From assembly GCA_001584585.1 (NCBI GenBank), contig LSYV01000006.1:2143460-2156108 (forward strand): a stretch of 12,649 bases of DNA, read 5' to 3'. Positions within the stretch are counted from its first letter, which is position 1. Each line of letters begins with the position of its first letter. Positions 1 to 8,549 of the stretch are shown here, piece by piece. The stretch comes from Gonium pectorale (taxonomy: Eukaryota; Chlorophyta; Chlorophyceae; Chlamydomonadales; Volvocaceae). Both the position numbers and the translations under genes were made by a program. The notes under the pieces were generated by a model. It was given only the letters and a program-made list of their open reading frames with translations, ran no database searches and had not been told where the DNA came from.

Positions 1-400
1 ACCGCTGATTGTGATTTCAAGTGAGGCAAGGCTCCAGCAAGTACGTTACGAAGGTGCTTGTCGCTAGGGTTCCTCGCTGTGCGGCTACTGAGTACCGACT
101 GCGGTTTCCAAGCATTTTCACCGAGCTGGCGTCACGCCGGCGTTTACCTGCAACACTTGCGGAGGGTGCGTGAAGACGACAGTTCATCCAGAATGAACCT
201 ACGGTGACGTATGGTACGCCTCTCGTACAGCCCACCATAGGACGAAGCAGCCCGCCAGCTACCGGTACTGCTCGTGGGGATCTCGACCTAATCCGCAGGC
301 GGGGAGTCCAGGGGCCCTGCTCGCAGTGCCTCGGCAGATGACGACGGACGCGCGTATGGGCTGATCGGCAGCCCAGCCAAACGCCCAAACCATCGTGGGC
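1..400. other. left edge, no supported gene
   Basis: GC-rich sequence with open frames on the minus strand that look like chance products (Arg/Pro/His-rich, no domain). I see no RNA gene or repeat here. It may be intron or intergenic sequence next to the possible exon at 402. Confidence 0.4.
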
Positions 401-401
401 G

Positions 402-680
402 GTGTGGCCCCAGCCGCTCCGCACCGCCGACGCCAGCGACGCCGCGTCCGACAAGCAGGCCCCGTGTATGGAGTGGCCCGCGGCACCTGCACTTGCCTCA
501 CTTACCGATGCCGCCTACATTCGCTGGCAGATGCCGCTCACCTGGCTGGTAGACCGGTCAGCGCCAGTTTGCAGCCTACTGTTACGGCTGCCCGGCCTGG
601 GCGACGAGGTGCTCGATTGGTTAGCGGCGCGCCCGCAGCTCAGTCAAGACGCCCCTGGGGCCGGCGTGGATGGCGCATGT
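402..680 (+). CDS. possible internal exon, product unknown
   Basis: The frame containing MEWPAAPALASLTDAAYIRW and LLLRLPGLGDEVLDWLAARP stays open from 342 to 923, and across about 402-680 it reads like algal coding sequence with mostly G or C at third codon positions. A possible acceptor (GATCGGCAG) lies just upstream near 371. No convincing donor or recognised domain is seen, and past about 690 the translation loses coding character. An overlapping plus frame (395-682) is also open, so even the frame is uncertain. It may be one exon of a host gene or a decayed transposon fragment. I do not recognise a function. Confidence 0.25.
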
Positions 681-1549
681 GATATGTCATCTGTGGGCTG
701 CAATTGCAGGCAATGCACGCACAGGAGCTTTGGTCAGGGATTCGTACGGCTCGATGTACATGCGCGCGTGCCTGTACCGTATGATACATGGCGAAGGAAG
801 CCGGCTTCTTATGGGTACGGCGGAGGGCCCAAGGCGCAGGTAGGGCTGCATGAAGATAACCTGATTTGGGCGGAAAGCGCCTTTCTCCTTACGTCGCGCA
901 ATGCACATCCACGCGCTAGCTAGGTAACCACTACTGCAGTCAGGTCTGCTGCAACCAACGGTACACGCTCGGTATACCACCGCTCTCTTACCTAACGGTC
1001 GTACCCACCGCGGTACCAATCCGGACCGGCCGGCAAGGGCGGTAGGGCCGTGTAGGGCCGCTCGGTGTGTGACGCTTTTGGAGAGGCTAACGTGGTGGTA
1101 ACGTGGGATATGATTCACCTCATGGGTCCAGAAGTGCTTTTGGCACGTGCTGTTGGTCGGGGAGTGGGTGGTAGTGCCACCAGGTCGGGGGGGGGGGGAG
1201 GGGGTCGAACGGCGTGGCCTTCGCACACGGCACGGTAGGGGAGGCGGGGCCACACCTGGCTTGGCTGACCGATCCAGCCTCCGAAGGCGCCAAGGCGCTT
1301 CAAAATCATCCCCCTTATTTACGTCACTTTGCGCAAACGAAGCTGGGAGGCACTGGCATTCCGCTATGTCCGCCGCGAGCACGCCCGCGTAAAACGTTGC
1401 GAAACATAGAGATGTTGAAGGCTAATTATGGGAATGCTTTACGAGTGAAGTGCATCGTCCCGCCTCGGCTCGTAATCGGCAGCAGTTTTGGGCCCTAGCC
1501 CGCGTACAGTTAGTGCATAAGGAGTACGCTTGATTACGGGACATCACCT
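681..1549. other. no supported gene; contains a long G tract
   Basis: The 231-codon minus frame across 687-1382 lacks coding character (mixed Pro/Arg/His, no domain), as do the plus frames. The only distinct feature is the G-rich stretch at 1156-1204. A short direct repeat (TAGGGCCG twice) lies near 1043-1060. Confidence 0.4.
1156..1204 (+). repeat. G-tract cluster, potential G-quadruplex
   Basis: On the plus strand, 1187-1198 is a run of 12 G, then one A, then five G (1200-1204), preceded by GGGG, GGG and GG tracts from 1158. This arrangement could fold as a G-quadruplex, and such a long homopolymer is also prone to sequencing error. No gene in the window clearly depends on it. Confidence 0.55.
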
Positions 1550-1690
1550 ATGATGAGCTCGAGGAAAGCGGAGCGTGCGGCGCCTGCTGCGAGCTTCTAT
1601 ACGACCGCTCGTCAACCAGATTTCGTCCTTCCGCAACACAAGGACAGACGTCTGGCAATCTGCCACCACCTGCAGCACAAGTCTTGTCTT

Positions 1691-1713
1691 ATTTACACGA
1701 ATTTACACGAATT
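1691..1713. repeat. tandem 10-bp repeat, two copies
   Basis: ATTTACACGA occurs twice in direct tandem at 1691-1700 and 1701-1710, followed by ATT. Read on the minus strand each copy contains TGTAA, the polyadenylation-type motif of chlamydomonad algae, but no minus-strand gene that would use it was found upstream. Confidence 0.6.
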
Positions 1714-1725
1714 CCGCAAGCCACG

Positions 1726-1887
1726 ATGTCTGAGCAGGAGGCCATGTCCGCTTTTTCGTGCCGGACTGTTTTCACGGGCCTCCACGACCGCCCAAGCCAC
1801 CACACGGCCATGCTGAATGCCGAATCATGCATCACCCAGCAGACTTGTAACAACTTGCTCCAGGCGCTTTCTGAGGCGTTTTATTAA
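1726..1887 (+). CDS. possible short exon or small ORF, unknown
   Basis: An ATG at 1726 opens MSEQEAMSAFSCRTV and runs 53 residues to LSEAFY and a TAA stop. The frame is open further upstream to 1684, so the start is uncertain. Composition is plausible for protein, but there is no recognised domain, no clear splice sites and no supporting neighbour. It could be the end of a spliced gene or chance. Confidence 0.18.
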   Translation: MSEQEAMSAFSCRTVFTGLHDRPSHHTAMLNAESCITQQTCNNLLQALSEAFY

Positions 1888-2278
1888 CCGCCGAATCGTC
1901 GCAAACCGTGTACTTTCCAGCAGTGTCTTTGCCCTTGGGTCGCGCTGACCACCAAAAACCCTACACCCGCACCCTCAGTCTCTCTGCGTTGCCCGCTGGG
2001 CTCTCCTTCTAACCCCGGTCCACCAAAGCCATCTAGATCAACCTCTGGCAGGGTAACCCGAGTTGGACCGGTTCAGGCCGTGTGACGTAATGCCGGCCGC
2101 CCTAGCCCAGCACCCGCCGTGGAGTCAATGTGGGCGCTGCTCACTTCCACGGGGTTGCCGACCGCAGGGCACCCACCGGTGAGAGCGGCGGCGCACCGTG
2201 GCAGTACCGTATAGCAGCCGACTGTGTCTGCACAAGCGTCAAGGCGTAAGGGGCGAACCCCCAGTCGCTGTAGCACCT

Positions 2279-2312
2279 ACCACCACCACCACCACCACAT
2301 GGGTGGGTGGTG
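2279..2312. repeat. (CCA)n microsatellite with inverted GGT partner
   Basis: About seven ACC/CCA units (2279-2299) are followed by ATGGGTGGGTGGTGG. The two halves are complementary with a very short spacer, so the stretch can form a hairpin as well as slip during replication. It lies outside any supported gene. Confidence 0.6.
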
Positions 2313-2635
2313 GCAGCAGAGCGCGCGGTGTGCGGTGCGCGGTGTGCTGCATCGCGTGCTCCCCTCTTTGGGCATTGCCTCGTTGGGCATTTAGGTTGGG
2401 CAGTTGCATGCCACGACCGCCAACGGCCCCGGGTCGCCCCCACTCAGTGCCACCCAGGGGCCCGTAGGACAACCCAGTAACGACCAGTCCTCACGGAGAT
2501 CCCACGCTGATACAGTCGGCGCTCACGGCCGCCGCCTCCGTGCAGCCGACGACACCTCAACCCGACGGCCCGACGACTCGCCTCCCTCGCCAAAGTGCCA
2601 CCCAGCCGGGCAGCGACCCCCGCCCCACCCCTGAG

Positions 2636-2645
2636 GATATATACC
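2636..2645 (+). promoter_or_regulatory. TATA-like element
   Basis: GATATATACC stands out in GC-rich surroundings, roughly 370 bases before the Ala-rich coding segment that starts near 3010. The spacing is long for a direct promoter unless a 5' exon or leader lies between them. The call rests on the motif alone. Confidence 0.2.
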
Positions 2646-3009
2646 TCCATTTCAGGTTTGTAGCCAGGTTGACTCCCTGGACCCCAAGCCCCCGGGTCGC
2701 GCAGCCAGCGCCCGTCGAACTACGAACTAACGGCGGGCTCAAGGACTGCCGGCTAGGTTGCTTTGTCGCCTATAGAATAGTTTTGTCGTACGTAACACAC
2801 AACTTCAGGCTCCGGAGCTGGGTCCTACAACATTGCTTCCACGGGACTGAGCTCCGCTGTTCGTGCTTCTCCGTTGCTGGTCAGCACATGCGATCGCCTG
2901 GCACGCAAGTCTGGCTTCGTGCTGCATGTGGCCTCCGTCATTGGTGCAGAAAGTGCAGAAACTTTGTGCGTGTTTCCGTGCGTTTCCCCCGCGCGTTTCT
3001 CAGCCGCAG

Positions 3010-3660
3010 GTACTGCGAAGAGGAAGCAGGCACGGCAGCGGCTATCCGCCACGAGCCCGAGCCTGCAGCACCGGCAGATGTACATTGGGCCGTTGCAGCT
3101 GGAGCTGGCGGCGGCCGGCCAGGCCCCTGGTGCCGGCCTGCTGCTGGCAGCAGCTGCTTGCGCAGCCGGGGGAGATGGCGCTAAAGGCGGACCGGGCGGG
3201 TCCTTAGCAGTACCTGCCATGCCGGTCAAGACACAGGAAGACATATGGGAGGCGACGGAGGCCGCCCAAGCCGAGGCAACAGCGGCTAGGCAGGCAGCAG
3301 CCTCTAGGGAGGCCGCGGCTATGACCCCGCCTGCCTCGGCCACCACAGCGGCGGCGCAGTTTGAAAGCTTTATGCAAATGTTTCATCAGATGCTCGCGGC
3401 CTCTGCTGGAGGATTGCCGGCGCTGAAGCCGCGGCAGCCATGGCACCTGCAATGCCGGCGGCGGTGGCCCCAATGGCGGTAGCAGGCCTGGCCCTTGGGG
3501 CGTAGGCAGCACTGGGGGCAGAGGCAGGCATGTCACCGTTCTCGCTGCCGACGGCGGCGGTGCAGCAACAAGCGGAGCAGTGAGAGCATGAGGCAGCTGC
3601 CTCCCTGGTGTTAATGGCGACGTCGCTGTCAACTCGAGAGCAAGGATGACGTGCTGTGAA
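3010..3660 (+). pseudogene. decayed Ala-rich coding segment, possibly gag-like
   Basis: After a strong acceptor-like tract ending CTCAGCCGCAG at 3009, the plus frame reads TAKRKQARQRL, MYIGPLQLELAAAGQAPGAG, a stretch beginning KTQEDIWEATEAAQ, and FESFMQMFHQMLAAS, and terminates at 3482. Near 3420 the coding character moves to another frame (EAAAAMAPAMPAAVAPMAVA) and continues to about 3660 across in-frame TAG (3503) and TGA (3581). The basic start followed by Ala/Met/Gln helices resembles Ala-rich gag-like proteins of algal retroelements, but no zinc knuckle, protease or reverse transcriptase is visible. It could instead be a poly-Ala host exon with a misread frame. The large minus frame over 2825-3346 is its antisense shadow. 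Confidence 0.33.
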
Positions 3661-4493
3661 GGCGGTTGCGTCGTTTCGCGTGCGTGTAGACGGAGGCCCG
3701 TGAACAATTCTGCCCAACTTCCGGTTACAACCGACGTGCTCGACCAATGCGTAAAGAGCCGGACCGCAGCCGCAGTGCGATATTGTGCGAATTCGCCACT
3801 TGTTGCTGTTGCATGCTAATTAAGAAAGAGACACCTGCACAGAAAGAGTGACCCGACCAACTGCCCGTACATCAAGTAGCACGATAAAGTGTGGATAAGG
3901 ACCTACGGTGCACCATGCTGTCGTTGCATAGCAGCAGCAGCTTTGTCTTCCATGTCAGACGCCAGCGGAACGGCTGTCACGGTACATTACAACATGACTG
4001 TGGGTCAACTGTAGCTCGGCGGTCAGTGGTTACCAGCTGGCTCGAGCCTCCTTGACTGCAACAATAATTCCAGCCGACTCCACCATTCTACACTTGAATG
4101 CAACGCACACTGGCGAGATCTCTCTCAGTCGCCTTGTCCAAGGAAGCCGGGCGGCGGGCCTGCCTGCTTGCCTGCCAGAGACATTGGGGGACCCCCAGGT
4201 GCACAAGGCCTGCCTTGCCGGCTGAGCGCTGACGGCGCGGCCATGCGCGGTCGAACTCCATACAGCGTCCGCAATCAGCCCGACCCTTCATTCAGCTCAA
4301 CCTCGACCACACCTGCGCACACCCGTCGCCCGCGCCACGTCGCAGATACATACAGATACAGCAAGCCTTGACTACCAGCGGCCCCCCGCCGCCCTCCCCG
4401 CCGTATCCATTAACATATGCGTACGGCAGAACCATGCAAACAGATGAAGAACAGAGTTACGAACGCCGACATGCGACTGCCAAAAAGGAATTA
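3661..4493. other. no supported gene
   Basis: Relatively AT-rich for the window around 3780-4090. It holds TTACA at about 3986, which is TGTAA on the minus strand and could be a distant polyadenylation-type signal for the minus-strand gene ending at 4494. A GCCTGCCTGCTTGCCTGCC run lies near 4158-4176. No domain or RNA gene is seen. Confidence 0.4.
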
Positions 4494-4590
4494 CTACTTC
4501 TGCTTCTTTTTGGCGCCGCCGGGGCCGCCAGCGGCGCTGCCCTTCTTGGCGGCCTCCACCGTGACCGCGAGGTGCCGGCAGAGCTCAACG
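4494..4590 (-). CDS. probable terminal exon, Lys-rich C-terminus, unknown protein
   Basis: On the minus strand a TTTGCCTAG acceptor at 4591-4593 opens an exon that reads VELCRHLAVTVEAAKKG and then a Gly/Ala/Lys tail ending GGAKKKQK. It stops at TAG (4496-4494), immediately followed by TAA. The exon has strong third-position GC and the sort of Gly/Lys tail common in chlamydomonad nuclear proteins. An in-frame TGA a few codons upstream makes splicing at the acceptor necessary. The preceding exon is not certain: 4844-4985 is the best candidate, and an intermediate segment around 4730-4800 (RVLGKSYVRLKNPGS, between a TTACAG acceptor and a GTGAGG donor) is also possible. Function unknown. Confidence 0.4.
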
Positions 4591-4843
4591 CTAGGCAAAC
4601 GTCATTGGCATCAAGGGCTTTGGGACCAAGGGCGGCTTTCGGCCCGTCTTCCGCCCTCTCCCTCCACCTCTTCGGCAAACGACCTTCCGGCATCTGCCGG
4701 CAAGCTTCAGCCTTGTCTGCCACCCTCACCACAAGAGAGTTGGGGCACAAGGTGTTGATCCTGGGTTCTTTAACCTAACGTAGCTCTTTCCCAGAACCCG
4801 CTGTAAGGTGATCCCGCGGCATCCCTGTCCCATGCCTCCCCAC

Positions 4844-4985
4844 CTGTACCAGCAGCGTCCGCACCAGCCTGCCGCGCTAGCGAGCCGGCGGCGGCGACGG
4901 GCGCCGCCGTCGAGACGGCGGTAGTGTTGGCGGCGGTGGAGCTCGCGGTGAGCGCGACGGGCGTCAGCAGGTCCCCCAATATAAA
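4844..4985 (-). CDS. probable internal exon, Ala/Thr-rich, unknown protein
   Basis: A long pyrimidine tract ending CTCCTCTCGCAG (minus, 4986-4999) precedes FILGDLLTPVALTASSTAAN and an Ala-rich segment ending SLARQAGADAAGTG, with a possible donor CAG|GTGGGG at 4843. Codon use is strongly GC-rich. The frame stays open upstream to 5243 and downstream to 4770, so an unspliced reading is possible, but the upstream part loses coding character. It probably belongs to the same minus-strand gene as the terminal exon at 4494-4590. The phases of a direct join were not satisfactorily resolved. Confidence 0.35.
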
Positions 4986-5624
4986 CTGCGAGAGGAGCCG
5001 GGGAGGGGTTGTGGGTTGGAAGGCACTCTTAGTAGAGAAGCCCTGGGAAGGGTGGGGTGGGGCGGGTCCTAGAAGGGCCCGGCAAGGGACCAGCAAGCAG
5101 GCCGCCTTGCCGAGTACTTCAGAGAGGGCAGGGAGGGGGAGGGGGCACGTCGCGTGTGTGTCCAGACGGATCGGAATCGCCGCCGCCGCTGCCACCACTA
5201 ATCCCCCTTCCATCCATGCCGTCCAACCAGCTCTGCGTAACACCCAGCCATCTTCAACAAGGGAGGTGGTTTTCCCCCGTCTGAACCCAATGAGGCGCTT
5301 CCATATATTCTTATGTGTCTGCGTGAGTTTCTCATGTGGCTCGCAACTCCGTCCGCCTTATAACTACTGCCTCACAATGCGAAAGGCCTACCTGCTCTGT
5401 GCCCAACCCGCCCAAACACCGAGCACAGAGCCCAAGCGGCACCTACCACCTCCCTGGACGCCCCCACCACCCCTGTGCTGCTGGCACGCAGGACGCCGTA
5501 CGTCCCTCGCCCACCTCCGCTGGCGCCCGCTACCTTATCTAGGTGAGCTGCTGCTGCGTTGCATAGCTAGTTGACCTCCAAGCTACCATGTGTCGGAACC
5601 CTCACCAGAAACGCGGTACTGCAT
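4986..5624. other. no resolved gene
   Basis: GC-rich with polypurine and polypyrimidine tracts (5041-5150) that look intronic for the minus-strand gene to the left. It may hide 5' exons of that gene: near 5218-5260 minus, MEGGLVVAAAAAIPIRLD lies in an open frame. No TGTAA signal was found here for the protease gene that ends at 5625. Confidence 0.35.
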
Positions 5625-8045
5625 CTAGTCGGTAAGCTCGTCATCGCCCAGCACGAAGTCGGGCATGTTAAGCGCCTGCACCTCCTCCATGTGGTGCTCC
5701 CGAAGCAACATGCGCAGCGACGCCACAGTCAGCAGCGCTGCGCGGTCACCGTGCTTCTGATCAGTCGCCAGGTTGATGGCAATCAGCTTCCCCGTCTCAG
5801 CTGAGAAGCAGCCGCCGCCAGACTCGCCGGGCAGCGACGGTGTGTCTCCACGGATGCGGTCCTTTTTGTCTGGCAGCGTGGTCGAGATGAGGCCGTGGCT
5901 GATGGAGAACGGTTTTCCGCTCATGTTGGAGCAACCCACCAGGAGGTACCTGCAAAGTCCGGACATATGTGGGGCCGTGGTAGTGGTAGCAGTCGACGCA
6001 GCCGCCCGAGGGAGCGAGTTAGAGAGGGTCATCTTCACCGTGCGTACGTCTGGTAGCCCCAAGACCATCTCGGCAATGCCGACCGACCCCTTCAACTCCT
6101 GAACCCACGAAACCTCACCAACGTGTGACAAAACATAGTCAACCCCTCCAGTGTCAATGCCCTTGCCGTATTGCAATAGAGCGGCCCCACCCACATTCAG
6201 AGCAACCTTAGCTTCATTCATGCACCGTTCCGCAAACAAGCTGTCATTTGGGCCTACTGGGCCCCACGCGGCAGACTGACTTACGGTTCTCCAGGCCTGA
6301 CGCTGAAGTCCAGTTCGGGCGCCTCAATGGGCTCCGCTGTGGCGCAGAAGATCACGTCCAATTTGCTGTGGATGCCAAGCACGCGAGCCTTCACCCGGCG
6401 CTGCTTGTCGGAGGTGCCATCGTTAACCAGCACCTGCAAGTGAAATTGCAACATTGCAGCACTGGGCACATCAATAAGCTCACGTACCGTATGCAGGCCA
6501 AGTAGGCCAAGGCACCCGGCCGTGGACGCCCGTCCCAACCCCTGCCAGTCCAGTAGCAGCCAGCAGAGGACCGTTGCGTGGAATGATTGAAGCACATGAC
6601 TTCCATATGAGCTGTTAGCCGAGCACACGCACAGGTAGCTGGCTAGCTAGCTGGGCGATGCATCACGTAAACCGCTGCCGCCGCCCAAGCAACCCAGACC
6701 CCAATACGCACATCAATACTTACGTCCAGCTCCATGCCGACCTTGTACGACTCGTGCGAGCCGTGAGCGTAGGTCACCAGCAGACGGCTGGCCAGCGGCG
6801 TGAACGCGCGCCGACCGCTAGTGCTGGTCACCAGGTAGCGGGGAACCATACGCTCACGGTTTGCCGTCGCCTGCGACGCCGCCGCTCCCCAACCTACATA
6901 CGAACAGAACAAGAGGAAAGGCTTAGCTTGAGCTAGACATTGATGGCTGCTCACTGCTGGTCCACCACGGCGGGACTGGTGTGGTAAGAGTCGAGGACGT
7001 GCTGATAGGATGCGGACTAGAGTGGACACAGGCTGGATAAGAGGTAAGGCTAGCCAAGATGTTGGGCGCAGTTCTTAGTCCACGCCACGCACCCAGTCCC
7101 ACCCCTGGCCGAACTCCATCCACACGAGGACGAAGGCCCCCGTGAGGCCCCCCAAACAACACGCACCCGCCGCCGCCGCCGAGCTCCACGGGCCAGCAGC
7201 CGGTGCGCCTGTAGGACAGAAGTGTCCGAAGCGTAAGCCAGGCAAGACTTGCAGTGCGATTGCGTTTTCAAAGTACACACGTTGCAAGGAACGAGGGGTC
7301 CTGCAAGGAGGCACTGGGAACGCGTGCGCCTTCGTTCCCACTAGGACCGTGGTGTACAGGCTTCTCCTGCACCATGACCCGGTATCTTGCGAGGCTGCAG
7401 TGTGGGGTGCGGAAGAGCGACAAAGGCCAGCATCCAAGCCGGGAGTGGGGGGAACCAGAGCAGTGCTCGGGTCGGGGCACAGTGGCAGCTGGCAGAGGAG
7501 ACATACCGGTGATGGCCAATTTCAGGACGACGCGCTGCCGCATGCTGAGGCGTAGGGAATTCGCCGCATGGCAGGCGATACCTTGCTGCCGTCTTGGTGG
7601 GACCCAACTTATTAACAACACCAACTCTAGCAACCCGCGGCGGTTAAGTGTGCGGCAGGGGCTCGGCAACAGCTTCCATCGCCCCAACGGGCAATCGCCC
7701 ACTTCGCAGCGTCAAGCTATGGCCAGCAATGCATGGCGTACTATTCCTGCCGCTTGCCTGAAGGCATCGCGAGCGCAATACAAGAGGCCCGGAACCCTCA
7801 CCCGCACGCAGCTCCTCTTTCTTCAGCAGCAGCAGCTTCTCCTCGCGCAGCTGCTCCTTCTCCTTGCGCAGCTGCTCCTTCTCCTTGCGCAGCTGCTTCT
7901 TCTCCTTGCGCAGGCGCTGCTTCTCCTCCTCGCTGACGCCTGGCTCGCTAAGCTTCTCCTCGACCTCCGCTATCTGGCTCTCCACCTTCTTGATGCTGGT
8001 GTCGACACCCTTAATCTCCCCTTCAAGAGAAGCCAGCGAGACCAT
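5625..8045 (-). CDS. coiled-coil plus trypsin-like serine protease, four exons
   Basis: Proposed exons are 8045-7802, 6893-6724, 6433-6285 and 6240-5625. Donors are GTGAGG, GTAAGT and GTAAGT; acceptors are TATGTAG, CTTGCAG and ATGACAG. The phases match at every junction, giving 392 residues. Residues 1-80 are a charged coiled coil with KEKEQLRKEKEQLREEK heptads. About 97-365 form a chymotrypsin-fold protease. H125 (TYAHGSH), D164 (SKLDVIF) and S328 (PGESGGG) fit the catalytic triad, and GKLIAIN follows the Ser as in Deg/HtrA-type proteases. No PDZ domain, signal peptide or membrane helix is visible. The ATG at 8045 has an in-frame TAG nine bases upstream. The first intron (908 bases) could hide another exon. 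A Thr-rich insert (about residues 267-282) ends at an acceptor-like TTTGCAG but cannot be spliced out in frame. The substrate is unknown. The fold is clear; joining exon 1 to the rest is an inference from matching phases. Confidence 0.7.
6241..6284 (-). other. 44-base intron in the protease gene
   Basis: GTAAGT at 6284-6279 and CAG at 6243-6241 bound it. Without splicing the frame hits TAA at once (GAA CCG TAA); with it PGEP joins LFAERC in frame. The length is very short for a green algal intron, but the joined frame then stays open for the remaining 205 codons. Confidence 0.65.
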
Positions 8046-8414
8046 AGTTGACTACTGGTGTTAGTGCCGCCTTACAGCATACACCCAGACATCGGAGCAT
8101 ATATCAGAGTAAGCAGAGGGGTGCACAAGATTGGGATTGTTCTGGGGGCCGGTCAGGCCGCAGGATTAGTGGATTGGCCTCGGGCAAGACTCATTCGCGG
8201 GATTGAAGGATTGGGGATTGAGCGCTGGGGATGTGTTGCTAGGGTGGCGTTACGCCGTGTACGTGTTCTACGGTTCGTGTCCTAGTACGACGTCCTTGGA
8301 TTACCTTGGCTTCCCGTGGATGGTCCACGGCGCCCCCAGCACCGTAGTGCATAGCTGATCAACTTCTATTTGAGTTAAAGCTTGCCTGATAGGATACTGT
8401 TCTATATCTCCACG
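8046..8414. other. 5' flank of the protease gene
   Basis: No gene is supported. On the minus strand GATATATG (8098-8105) lies about 55 bases upstream of the protease ATG and could serve as a TATA-like site. On the plus strand GGATTG occurs several times between 8128 and 8221. Because a (CAAA)n tract follows at 8415, the stretch could also be the 3' end of a retroposed element, but no reverse transcriptase or clear Pol III boxes support that. Confidence 0.35.
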
Positions 8415-8459
8415 CAAACAAACAAACAAACAAACAAACAAACAAACAAACAAACAAAC
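8415..8459. repeat. (CAAA)11 tetranucleotide microsatellite
   Basis: Eleven perfect CAAA units plus one C. It sits between the protease gene's upstream flank and the last recognisable Helitron coding sequence, close to where that frame is truncated. On the minus strand it reads as a Cys-Leu-Phe-Val repeat, which is not real protein. Confidence 0.95.
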
Positions 8460-8549
8460 CTCTCTGCTAGCAGCAGAACATATGGCTCGCCCAAAAAAAA
8501 GGAATCCCGCACGTGCGGTAGTGCGGTCGTGCGTTGCGGTGGGCAAGGA

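Larger units (their letters stand above)
1888..2870. other. no supported gene; CAC/GTG microsatellite and TATA-like site
   Basis: Overlapping frames on both strands are low-quality Pro/Arg/His/Thr-rich translations. The stretch holds the CAC repeat hairpin at 2279-2312 and a TATA-like GATATATACC at 2636-2645 that could belong to a plus-strand promoter. I see nothing else firm. Confidence 0.4.

Noticed and set aside
687..1382. 231-codon open frame on the minus strand
   Set aside because: Long but without coding character: mixed Pro/Arg/His, no domain, and it crosses the G tract. GC-rich DNA has few stops, so such frames are expected by chance.
2825..3346. 173-codon Ala-rich minus frame
   Set aside because: Antisense shadow of the plus-strand Ala-rich segment, whose TAKRKQARQ start and FESFMQMFHQM helix look more protein-like and which has a good acceptor before it.
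7141..7400. Extra exons of the protease gene in its first intron
   Set aside because: Acceptor-like sites exist (CACTGCAG near 7394, CCTACAG near 7210), but the candidate exons do not give a convincing phase or protein, while direct joining of exon 1 to 6893 works. Left as unresolved rather than annotated.
7254..8051. 265-codon plus frame with Leu/Gln-rich repeats
   Set aside because: The Leu/Gln repeats are the reverse of the Lys/Glu coiled-coil codons of the protease gene's first exon on the minus strand; the rest covers its first intron.
8240..8290. GGTTCGTGTCC resembling a Pol III B box (tRNA or SINE)
   Set aside because: The flanking bases do not form a T stem, no acceptor stem or clear A box is present, and one consensus base differs.
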